Positions 9,601-18,237 of a stretch of DNA of 64,000 bases are shown here, one piece after another. Source of the stretch: Planctomycetota bacterium. GTDB taxonomy: Bacteria > Planctomycetota > UBA1135 > GCA-002686595. The position numbers and the translations under genes were made by a program. The notes below the pieces were generated by a model. That model ran no database searches. It saw only the letters and a program-made list of their open reading frames with translations, and was not told where the DNA came from. Position 1 is the stretch's first letter. Every line of letters starts with the position of its first letter. The stretch is taken from the NCBI GenBank assembly GCA_014238415.1, contig JABABA010000001.1, positions 186,001 through 250,000 on the forward strand, read 5' to 3'.

Positions 9601-11289
9601 TCAGCCTTTCTTCGACCAGCGATCCTTGAGGGTCACTGTGCGCAGAAAGACCGGTGGGCCGCTCGGGCTCGATGCGTCCCGGGTGAAGTAGCCCAGGCGC
9701 TCGAATTGAAAGGTCTCTCCCGGAGAGCTTGCCAATAAAGACGCCTCAAGGCGCGCGGTGGAAATGACCCGGCGAGAGTCCGGGTTCAAATCCCCAATCC
9801 AGTCTTCCAGAGCGCCAGGGTTCTCTGACAGAAAGAGGGGTTCCAGCAGGTGGACCTCGGCGGCCACGGAATTGTGGGCACTGACCCAGTGAATGATCCC
9901 CTTGACGCGCTTTTGCCCCTCCACCGACGCACCTCCGAAAGTGCGCTCGTCGTGACTGCAAATCAGTTCGATGACCTGCCCTGATTCATCTTTGATGACC
10001 TCCTCGCAGGTCAGAATAGGCCCGTAGCGCAGACGCACCTGGCCTTCAGGACGCAGGCGGAAGAACTTGCGTGGAGCGTCCTCCAGGAAGTCGTTGCGCT
10101 CGATCAGGATCTGGCGGGTGAGTTCCACCTCCCTGGTCCCCCCATCTGCATCCTCTGGGTTGTTGACCGCCTGACACACCACGCTTTGCCCCTCAGCAAT
10201 GGTTCGGATGGTGACCTTGAGGGGATCGAGGACTCCCAGGCGTCTGGGTGCGCGACGATTCTGGTCCTCCCGCAGGGCGTCCTCCAGCCAGAACAACTCG
10301 GCGGTGCTTGAGACCTTGGTCACGCCGATTCGCGCACAGAAATTGCGCACAGATTCGGGGGTGTAGCCGCGGCGGCGCAGTCCCTGCAATGTGGGCAGTC
10401 GAGGGTCATCCCAGCCGTCCACATGACCATCTTCCACCAGTTCCACAAGCCTACGCTTGGAGAGCATAGTGTAGGTCAGATTGAGGCGCGAGAATTCGAT
10501 CTGGCGCGGAGGACTGTCAATGGGAAGGCGCTCCACAAGCCAGTCATAAAGCGGTCTGTGGTTTTCGAATTCCAGGCTGCAGAGGGAGTGGGATACCTTT
10601 TCCAAGGCGTCGCACTGACCGTGGGCCATGTCATAGGTTGGATAGATACACCAGTCTCGGCCCGTGCGGTGGTGCGCTGAATCCTGAATGCGGTAGAGCA
10701 CTGGATCCCGCATCAGAAGATTCGCGTGAGCCATGTCGATCTTGGCCCGCAAGACCACGCTGCCCGGTTCGAATTCGCCAGCGCGCATGCGACCGAAAAG
10801 ATCCAAGCTCTCCTGATTTGGGCGGTCCCGGTTCGGACTGTTGGTGCCAACCAGATTGGGGCCACCCCGTTGGGCTCGCATTTCCTCCACGCCCAGGTCG
10901 TCAACGTAGGCATGCCCGCCTTCAATCAGGTACTGGGCGAAGCCGTAGAGTTCCTCAAAAAAATCCGAGGCAAAAAACAGTCGGTCCTGCCAATCAAACC
11001 CAAGCCAGCGCACATCCTCCTGGATCGCATCCACATACCGGTCCTCTTCCTTGGAGGGGTTGGTGTCATCGAAGCGCAGATTGCAGAGCCCCTCGTATTG
11101 CTGAGCCAGGCCAAAGTTGACGCAGAGCGCTTTGGCGTGTCCCAGGTGCAGATAGCCGTTGGGTTCAGGCGGGAAACGGGTATGCACAACCTTGTTACGG
11201 CCTTGCGCGAGGTCCCGATCAATTTCCACTTCTATGAAATTGCGCGATACACGCGGGGCCTCTGTTTCGTTTTCGGGTGTTTCGCTCAT
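9601..11289 (-). CDS. glnS: Glutaminyl-tRNA synthetase
   Basis: RFPPEPNGYLHLGHAKALCVNFGLA (HIGH motif), LRFDDTNPSKEEDRYVDAIQEDVRWLGFDW, TMLSKRRL (KMSKS-type). Start reassigned to MSETPENE. Confidence 0.96.
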   Translation of the reverse strand: MSETPENETEAPRVSRNFIEVEIDRDLAQGRNKVVHTRFPPEPNGYLHLGHAKALCVNFGLAQQYEGLCNLRFDDTNPSKEEDRYVDAIQEDVRWLGFDWQDRLFFASDFFEELYGFAQYLIEGGHAYVDDLGVEEMRAQRGGPNLVGTNSPNRDRPNQESLDLFGRMRAGEFEPGSVVLRAKIDMAHANLLMRDPVLYRIQDSAHHRTGRDWCIYPTYDMAHGQCDALEKVSHSLCSLEFENHRPLYDWLVERLPIDSPPRQIEFSRLNLTYTMLSKRRLVELVEDGHVDGWDDPRLPTLQGLRRRGYTPESVRNFCARIGVTKVSSTAELFWLEDALREDQNRRAPRRLGVLDPLKVTIRTIAEGQSVVCQAVNNPEDADGGTREVELTRQILIERNDFLEDAPRKFFRLRPEGQVRLRYGPILTCEEVIKDESGQVIELICSHDERTFGGASVEGQKRVKGIIHWVSAHNSVAAEVHLLEPLFLSENPGALEDWIGDLNPDSRRVISTARLEASLLASSPGETFQFERLGYFTRDASSPSGPPVFLRTVTLKDRWSKKG

Positions 11290-11364
11290 GACGGATGCGG
11301 GTGGCAACACTGAAGAATAGCGATCTCGCGGGTCCCCTCGCGAGAACAAGCTGCCCGGGACGAA

Positions 11365-12759
11365 TCAGGAATCAATTTCTTGTGGCACAGCAGCGTGGAT
11401 TGCCTTGCGCCATGTGTCCAATTCCAGCGCCATGGACCGAACCTTTTCGGGGTGAGCCTCCGACATGTCTTTGAGTTCACCCATGTCGGCGTCCAGGTCG
11501 TGCAGGGTGCGGCGGCCATCGTCATAGAACTCCACCAGCTTCCAACGACCCCGCCGTATAACCGAGCAGGGGGTCGTGCGCCAGTTCGGATCGTCGGGGC
11601 CCTTGCCTTGCAGGTAGCGCGGAAAATGCCAGAACAAGGAACGTTCGGCCAGATGACCCTCCCCCCGCAAGAGTCCAGAAAGATCCTGCCCGTCGAGTAC
11701 GACGGACTCCCCAGGACCCCGAATTCCGCACCACCCCACCAGGGTGGGCAACAGGTCCACATGATGCACAGGTTCGCTGTGCCGCTGATCCGGACCAAGA
11801 TGACCAGGCTGACAGAACACCAAAGGCACCCGAATACCTCCCTCACGAAGGGTCCCCTTCCAACCTGCCAGGGGGAGCATCGAGGTCACACCTCCATGGC
11901 CTCCATTGTCGCTTGTGAGGATCAACAACGTGCGCTGGCGTAGGTCGAGTTCGCTGAGCAGGCTGCGGATGCGGCCCAGTTGCTGGTCCACGGACGCAAG
12001 CATCGCGGCGTAGGAAGGGTTCTTTTGGCCTTGGTCCTCGGGTCGGTCCTTGAAGGCGCCGGCTCCTCCCTTGGGAGGTTGGATCGGGGTGTGCACAGCG
12101 TAGTGGGCCAGATGCAAGAAGAATGGCCTGTCTTGGTTTTCCCGGATGAATTCCAAGGCCGCATCACCCTCCAACTCGGTCAAATAGGCGTCTTCCCGCG
12201 CGTCCTCGGTACCCGGCAACTGGAGAGGCATGTGATAGCCTGCCGGAGGGTGGCCCCACTTGCCGCCCCCATAGTTGAAGGCGTAACCCTGAGTACGAGG
12301 GTCCTTCCCCAGGTGCCACTTGCCAACGTGCCCAGTCGCAAAGCCGGCCGCGCTGAAAACCTCACCCAAAGTGATTTCTTCTTGCGCGAGCGCAGTGAGC
12401 GAATCCGGCACACGCAGGCTGCGCCGTGCCCGCTTTCCCCGACGCTGATTGCCAACGGTCAAGATCCCGTGGCGGGGAGTGTAGCGCCCGGTCTGCAAAC
12501 TCGCGCGACTAGGGGCGCAGTTGGGGCCAGCGCTGTAAGCAGCATTGAACACCACGCCCTCCTGGGCCAGGGCATCCATGTGCGGTGTTGAGTAGAACCG
12601 ACTGCCCATGAAGCCGGCATCGCGCCAGCCCATGTCATCCACAACCACCAGAATCACGTTGGGCGGCTCGACCGACCCCTCGACAGCCTTCTGGCCCTGG
12701 GCCATTGCACTGGACAAGACCAGAACCAGGCACTGCAGACCGAATCCCCGAATACGCAT
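11365..12759 (-). CDS. Sulfatase (Cys-type formylglycine motif)
   Basis: NVILVVVDDMGWRDAGFMGSRFYSTPHMDALAQEG...CAPSRASLQTGRYTPRHG; C-x-P-S-R motif. Confidence 0.94.
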   Translation of the reverse strand: MRIRGFGLQCLVLVLSSAMAQGQKAVEGSVEPPNVILVVVDDMGWRDAGFMGSRFYSTPHMDALAQEGVVFNAAYSAGPNCAPSRASLQTGRYTPRHGILTVGNQRRGKRARRSLRVPDSLTALAQEEITLGEVFSAAGFATGHVGKWHLGKDPRTQGYAFNYGGGKWGHPPAGYHMPLQLPGTEDAREDAYLTELEGDAALEFIRENQDRPFFLHLAHYAVHTPIQPPKGGAGAFKDRPEDQGQKNPSYAAMLASVDQQLGRIRSLLSELDLRQRTLLILTSDNGGHGGVTSMLPLAGWKGTLREGGIRVPLVFCQPGHLGPDQRHSEPVHHVDLLPTLVGWCGIRGPGESVVLDGQDLSGLLRGEGHLAERSLFWHFPRYLQGKGPDDPNWRTTPCSVIRRGRWKLVEFYDDGRRTLHDLDADMGELKDMSEAHPEKVRSMALELDTWRKAIHAAVPQEIDS

Positions 12760-12766
12760 AGCCTTT

Positions 12767-14056
12767 TCAGGAAAAAGGCGTAACGCCGGGCCGTGCCACG
12801 GGGCGCATGGGAACCGGGCCCCACTCTAAGGCCCCGGGAGAGAGATCCTCTTCGGAATTCCAGGCCATGTCCCAAGAGATGCTCTTGCCGGTGTAGGCGC
12901 TCATGCGGGCCATGATCGCCATCATCGTGCTTTTGCACATGTAGTCCGAGTCGTCGATGCGAGCCCCCGCACGCAAAGCGGCAAAGAGCGCGTTGTGTTC
13001 ATTCTGGTACATGTCGTCGGGCTCATCGCTTCTATAGCGCCAGTTCTCATCAGCGGTACGGATACGGGCGGCCTGTAAAGCAGCGGTGCCCTTGGTACCA
13101 AACACGAAGTCCGAGACATTTCCGTCGGCCCCAACCCATTGACGGCAGGAAGAGAACCCTTTGATTCCATCCTTCCATTCAAAGACCGTGTTGAAGTGGT
13201 CGAAAATGTTGCCCCATTGCTCGTCGGAACGCACGATCCGACCGCCGGATGCAGTGGCTCTGACCGGAGGCTCGTCCTGCATGGCCCAGGCAAGCTTGTC
13301 CAGTGAGTGGATGTGCTGCTCGGTGATGTGGTCGCCGGAGAGCCAGGTGAAGTAGAGCCAGTTGCGCATCTGGTACTCCATCTCGCTCCACTCGGGCTTG
13401 CGGCCATGGTGCCACAAACCGCCCGTGTTGTAGGTGCACTGCATTGCGGTGATATCCCCCACCATGCCGTCGTGCACCCGCTTGAGAGTGGCCTGCTTCT
13501 TGAATTCGTAGCGATAGCAGAGCCCTGAGGAGATCGAGAGGCCCTTCTCCGCAGCCTTGTCACAGGCCGCGCGCATACGCCGCACACCAGGCGCATCCGT
13601 GGCGATGGGCTTCTCCACAAAAGCGTGGGTATCGGTATCTACCGCGTACTCCACATGCAGAGGACGGAAGTAGGGCGAAGTGGCAAGCAGAACCACATCC
13701 ACCTGGTCGATCACCGACTTGTAAGCATCAAAACCTACATACTGGCGATCCTCGGGCACATCAATGCGATCAGCGATGTCGCCTTGGCTCTTAAGGTCCT
13801 TGAGTTTTCTAGTCAGCCGATCAGAAAACGCCTCCCCCAGAGCGACCAGCTTGACATTGGGATCAGCACGCAGGGCATTTACGGCCGCGCCGCCACCGCG
13901 ACCACCACAGCCCACCAGACCGACTTTGATCGTCTCCTTGCCGTCAGGGGCAAGGCGGCCCCCAAGCGCCACGGAAAGGGTAGAGCCAGCAGCCGCGAGG
14001 GCTCCACCGGCACGCAAGAACTGACGGCGTGAGCCATTGTCTGGGGAGGTTGTCAT
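12767..14056 (-). CDS. Gfo/Idh/MocA family oxidoreductase, Tat-exported
   Basis: Tat signal SRRQFLRAGGALAAAGS; VGLVGCGGRGGGAAVNALRADPNVKLVALGEAF Rossmann start; HAFVEKPIATDAPGVRRM. Confidence 0.93.
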   Translation of the reverse strand: MTTSPDNGSRRQFLRAGGALAAAGSTLSVALGGRLAPDGKETIKVGLVGCGGRGGGAAVNALRADPNVKLVALGEAFSDRLTRKLKDLKSQGDIADRIDVPEDRQYVGFDAYKSVIDQVDVVLLATSPYFRPLHVEYAVDTDTHAFVEKPIATDAPGVRRMRAACDKAAEKGLSISSGLCYRYEFKKQATLKRVHDGMVGDITAMQCTYNTGGLWHHGRKPEWSEMEYQMRNWLYFTWLSGDHITEQHIHSLDKLAWAMQDEPPVRATASGGRIVRSDEQWGNIFDHFNTVFEWKDGIKGFSSCRQWVGADGNVSDFVFGTKGTAALQAARIRTADENWRYRSDEPDDMYQNEHNALFAALRAGARIDDSDYMCKSTMMAIMARMSAYTGKSISWDMAWNSEEDLSPGALEWGPVPMRPVARPGVTPFS

Positions 14057-14106
14057 GCCTTTGTTATAGCAAGTCCCCAGCAACCTGCAAAGATCGCCCC
14101 CACCAC

Positions 14107-15171
14107 CTATTGGCCTTGCAAGCGCTCCCCCTGCATCCTCGAAGGAAAGTGCGTGTCTGGGAATCGGACCACCGTCAAGTCGGCTCGGTCCTTGCCTTCA
14201 ACCAATCGCGCACCCATGCCGGCTGGCAATTGGGCGAGTCCTTCCACACCCACAATGCAAAGCGCCGTAGCCCAGCCATCAGCAGCACAGGCCGAGTCAG
14301 CCGCCACGGTCACCCCACGGCTGCTGGAAATTCCAAGGCCTGTGCGAGGATCAATGATGTGTCCATGGGAGTCGCCTTCGATCCGGACCGTTTGAAAGCG
14401 ATTGCCCGAAGTTGCAAGGGCACGGTCCTGAATCGCAATCTGCGCCCCATCCCCGTGCCTTGCTTCAAGGCGTACAAGCCATCCGCTCTTGCCCGGGGGC
14501 GCAGCGCCCACCCTCAAATCACCACCACCATCCACCAGGACTGAATTGAAGCCCCGCGCTCGCAGGAGATCAAAGGCCTGATCAATGGCCAATCCCTTGC
14601 CATAGGCGCCAAAATCCAAGCGCATGCCTTCCTTCAGACAACGCATGTGATCTGGAGCAGTTCTTAGCTCAAGAAACTCAAACCCCACCCGTTCCAGGGC
14701 CACTTTCAGCAGGTCCGGATCTGGGAGAGAACCCTGTCGGGCGCTGCGCCGCCAGAGCCGGGTCAAGGGACCCACCGTGGGATCCACCAGACCGTTTGTT
14801 TGCAGGACCAACACGCGACCACGCTGCAAGGCTTGCGCCAAGGGCGGTGAGATTGCAACCCAGGCGGTCCCGTGGCCGGTAGCCTGTCGTGCCTCGCTCT
14901 GGGCGTCATAATCCGTCAACACCTTCTCGAGCTCCGCGATTTTTTCAAAGGCGTCGTCGATAGCGGTCGCCCGGCCGGAGCCTTTCTTGCCCCACACCAC
15001 GATGCGAAAAATGGTACCCATGGCAGGCCGTTCCACCGTGAACGACTCTTGCCCGCCTGCTGAGAGCAAGCTCTCTGGTGCATTCGTTGCTCCCACGCAA
15101 GCGCCCAACACGGTGACCAACAAGGCGCACAGAGCTGAACTCCAGGGAATCCAAAGCACGGGGGCACACAT
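14107..15171 (-). CDS. apbE: FAD:protein FMN transferase (ApbE family), exported
   Basis: ERPAMGTIFRIVVWG, LDFGAYGKGLAIDQAFDLLRARGFNSVLVDGGGDLRVG, HIIDPRTG. Confidence 0.92.
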   Translation of the reverse strand: MCAPVLWIPWSSALCALLVTVLGACVGATNAPESLLSAGGQESFTVERPAMGTIFRIVVWGKKGSGRATAIDDAFEKIAELEKVLTDYDAQSEARQATGHGTAWVAISPPLAQALQRGRVLVLQTNGLVDPTVGPLTRLWRRSARQGSLPDPDLLKVALERVGFEFLELRTAPDHMRCLKEGMRLDFGAYGKGLAIDQAFDLLRARGFNSVLVDGGGDLRVGAAPPGKSGWLVRLEARHGDGAQIAIQDRALATSGNRFQTVRIEGDSHGHIIDPRTGLGISSSRGVTVAADSACAADGWATALCIVGVEGLAQLPAGMGARLVEGKDRADLTVVRFPDTHFPSRMQGERLQGQ

Positions 15172-15201
15172 GAGGGCAAAGAGGGTACCCTCATTCCAGT
15201 C

Positions 15202-16326
15202 ATGGCCTCAATCCCCCCCCTGATCTGCGCCCTGTGGTCCCTGAGTTGCGCGACATCTCTTCCCACAAGTACCCCTCAGGAGGCCCAGGGACCGCGCACT
15301 GCCAAGGAAATGCCACCTGGGCGGCCCCCTCTCCACGAAATCGAAAAGGCCGCTGCCAGCCGGGCCCAGGATATGCAGCCATACCGGGAAACCATCCCTG
15401 GAACCAAGATGGGTTTCGACCTGGTTCCTCTGCCGGGGGGATCATTCCTGCTGGGCAGCCCCGAGGACGAGGACGACCGCAAGGCCGATGAAGGGCCACA
15501 GGTCGAGGTGCGACTGTCTCCGTTCTGGATTGGTACAAGGGAGGTGAGTTGGGATGAGTATCACGAGTTCATGAGCGCACTGGACATCGTCCGAAGGCGG
15601 GCCGGGCGCGGAGAATCAGCACCACAGGACCCCTGGGCAGACGCGGTCAGTCGCCCCACCCCGCCCTATGTGCCGATGGATTTCAACATGGGAGTGGATG
15701 GCTTTCCCGCGGTATGCATGACCCAGTTCGCCGCGCGGCAATACACAAAATGGCTTTCCATGAAGACCGGACGCTTTTATCGCCTGCCATCTGAGGCCGA
15801 ATGGGAATACGCCTGCCGCGCTGGCAGCAGCACTTCGTTTTCATTCGGTGCTGATATGGACGACCTGGAAGACCACGCCTGGTTTTTTGACAACGGAGAC
15901 GACACCTACCACAAGTGCGGCGAACTGCCCCCGAACGCCTTTGGCCTCTACGACATGCACGGCAATGTTGCTGAGTGGTGCCTGGATGCCTTCGACCCCA
16001 CATTCTACAGCACACTCAAGAAAGGGGCGCTGGATCCAATCAACTGGCCAAGCGAACTTTACCCCAGAGCGGTGCGCGGAGGATCTTGGGACCACGATGC
16101 AGAAGACCTGCGCTGCGCGCGGCGAATGCCCTCAAAGCCGGGCTGGAAGGTGCAGGACCCACAGATCCCCAAGAGCATTTGGTTCCTTACGGACGCGCCC
16201 TTCCTGGGCTTCCGGGTGGTACGCCCCCTGAAGGAACCCACCACTGAAGAAACCCAGCTTTGGTGGGAAACCAGCCTCGAAGAGGTGCGCATAATTGAAA
16301 CAAGACAACGAAGTGGCGGCCGCTAG
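15202..16326 (+). CDS. Formylglycine-generating enzyme/sulfatase-modifying factor-fold protein, exported
   Basis: DLVPLPGGSFLLGSPEDE, FWIGTREVSWDEYHEFM, YRLPSEAEWEYACRAG, NAFGLYDMHGNVAEWCLD, RAVRGGSWDHDAEDLRCARR. Confidence 0.93.
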   Translation: MASIPPLICALWSLSCATSLPTSTPQEAQGPRTAKEMPPGRPPLHEIEKAAASRAQDMQPYRETIPGTKMGFDLVPLPGGSFLLGSPEDEDDRKADEGPQVEVRLSPFWIGTREVSWDEYHEFMSALDIVRRRAGRGESAPQDPWADAVSRPTPPYVPMDFNMGVDGFPAVCMTQFAARQYTKWLSMKTGRFYRLPSEAEWEYACRAGSSTSFSFGADMDDLEDHAWFFDNGDDTYHKCGELPPNAFGLYDMHGNVAEWCLDAFDPTFYSTLKKGALDPINWPSELYPRAVRGGSWDHDAEDLRCARRMPSKPGWKVQDPQIPKSIWFLTDAPFLGFRVVRPLKEPTTEETQLWWETSLEEVRIIETRQRSGGR

Positions 16327-16374
16327 CCGCGAATCGATTCTCCCAGCATTTTGTCCCAACCCCCCTTAGTCACC

Positions 16375-17691
16375 ATGAGCAAACCCCACCCCTCTCCAAC
16401 ATCCACCCGACGCTCCCTGGTCAAGTCCAGCAGCCTGGCTGCAGCGGGCCTTGGCTTTAGCTCCCCCGCCCTGGCACTGCCCAGTGGGCGCGCTCGTGGC
16501 GATGAGCCCTTGCGCATCGCCCTGGTGGGCTGCGGAAACCGAGGTACCGGTGCAATATCCCAAGCACTTTCCACCGCGGGTCCTGTCAAGTTGGTGGCTA
16601 TGGCTGATGCCTTCGAAGACCGCCTCCAACGCGCCCTCAAGAGCACCCTAGAGGAGCACCCAGAGATGGTGGATGTGCCCGAGGAGCGCCAGTTCACTGG
16701 ATTCGACGCCGCCCAGAAGGCCATGGACGCAGGCGTTGACGTGGTCATCCTGACCACCCCTCCGGGGTTCCGCCCCATGCACTTTGAATACGCGGTTTCC
16801 AAGGGCTTGCATGTCTTCATGGAGAAGCCTGTGGCGACAGATGCACCGGGCATTCGCCAGGTCCTTGCCGCTGCCGAGGAATCTCGGCGCAAGGGACTGA
16901 AAGTGGGCGTGGGCCTCCAAAGACACCACGACTCGGGCTATCAAGAGACTATGCGCCGCGTTCAAGAGGGCGCCATTGGTGATGTGCTCCTCATGCGCTG
17001 CTACTGGAACTCCGCTGGAGTGTGGACTTACCAGCGCAAACAAGACATGACCGAGATGGAGTACCAGATGCGCAACTGGTACTACTTCACCTGGATCTGC
17101 GGTGACCACATCGTCGAGCAACACATCCACAACCTGGATGTTTGCAACTGGCTCAAGGGAGGTCCACCAGTCAAGGCGCAGGGAGTAGGCGGCCGTCAGG
17201 TGCGCGTAGGCCCCGATACGGGCGAGATATTCGATCACCACATGGTGGAATACACCTACGCCGACGGCACCAAGATGCTGTCCGAGTGCCGGCACCAGCC
17301 TCAGACCTTCGGCTCTGTTTCCGAACACGCCCATGGATCCAAGGGCACGGCCCAGTTCAACCGGTACACAATCTCGACAACGGACGGGGACAAGTGGCGT
17401 TACAGGGAAAAGTCCGAGAACCCCTACCAGGTGGAACATGACCAACTGTTCGCTGCCATACGTTCGGGGGCAGACCACAACGAGGCCGAGTACGGCGCCA
17501 CCTCCACGATGACCGCTATAATGGGACGCATGGCCACCTACTCCGGCAAACAGGTCACCTGGGACGGTGCTATTGCATCCGACACGGACCTTCTGCCCGA
17601 GAGCTTCGCCTGGAATGCAACCCCAAAAGTCATGCCCAACGCTGACGGCTCCTACCCCTGGGCAGTTCCGGGGATCACGCCCCCCTATTGA
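16375..17691 (+). CDS. Gfo/Idh/MocA family oxidoreductase, Tat-exported (paralogue of 12767-14056)
   Basis: TRRSLVKSSSLAAAGLG Tat signal; RIALVGCGNRGTGAISQAL; HVFMEKPVATDAPGIRQVL; MEYQMRNWYYFTWICGDHIVEQHIHNLD shared with paralogue. Confidence 0.93.
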   Translation: MSKPHPSPTSTRRSLVKSSSLAAAGLGFSSPALALPSGRARGDEPLRIALVGCGNRGTGAISQALSTAGPVKLVAMADAFEDRLQRALKSTLEEHPEMVDVPEERQFTGFDAAQKAMDAGVDVVILTTPPGFRPMHFEYAVSKGLHVFMEKPVATDAPGIRQVLAAAEESRRKGLKVGVGLQRHHDSGYQETMRRVQEGAIGDVLLMRCYWNSAGVWTYQRKQDMTEMEYQMRNWYYFTWICGDHIVEQHIHNLDVCNWLKGGPPVKAQGVGGRQVRVGPDTGEIFDHHMVEYTYADGTKMLSECRHQPQTFGSVSEHAHGSKGTAQFNRYTISTTDGDKWRYREKSENPYQVEHDQLFAAIRSGADHNEAEYGATSTMTAIMGRMATYSGKQVTWDGAIASDTDLLPESFAWNATPKVMPNADGSYPWAVPGITPPY

Positions 17692-17735
17692 CCCCTTCCT
17701 TCTGTGAAATCGACTCAGTTCAGTTATCAGCAATC

Positions 17736-18236
17736 ATGAATCGCCTCTTTCTATCAAGCCTTGGATTCGGTGCCCTTTGCCTGACCCTGCCTCTCAGCCT
17801 CACAGGCAACGGGATCGCCCGTGTCAGTGAGAGCGGAATGATCACCTCTCAAGACGAAGACGCTCAGCAGGCTCCCGTGCAGGAGGAAACCGATCTTGAC
17901 CGGGACATGCTCGAGGTCAAGGCTCAAGTGCGTCTGCTGCGACGGTCATTGCGTAGCCCTGACAAAAATGAGGCATCACTTGAGTCCCTGCAGATTCTCC
18001 AGACCCATGTGCTTGCCGCCAAGCCCCGCATTCCACGCAATACCAAGGATCTGCCGGAAGCCGAACGTGCCGCCTATGTGCTCGCTTATCGAGCAGACAT
18101 GCTCAAGTTCCTGATTATTGCAATCGAAGTCGAGTCCGCCCTCATTGCCGGCGATATGGACGGGGCCCAGGAACTCTTCAAGAGCTTCCGTGAACAAGAA
18201 GATCCGGCCCACGAAAAATTCACAGACGAAGGCTGA
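17736..18236 (+). CDS. Hypothetical exported protein
   Basis: Start reassigned to MNRLFLSSLGFGALCLTLPLSLTG; no family recognised. Confidence 0.65.
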   Translation: MNRLFLSSLGFGALCLTLPLSLTGNGIARVSESGMITSQDEDAQQAPVQEETDLDRDMLEVKAQVRLLRRSLRSPDKNEASLESLQILQTHVLAAKPRIPRNTKDLPEAERAAYVLAYRADMLKFLIIAIEVESALIAGDMDGAQELFKSFREQEDPAHEKFTDEG

Positions 18237-18237
18237 A

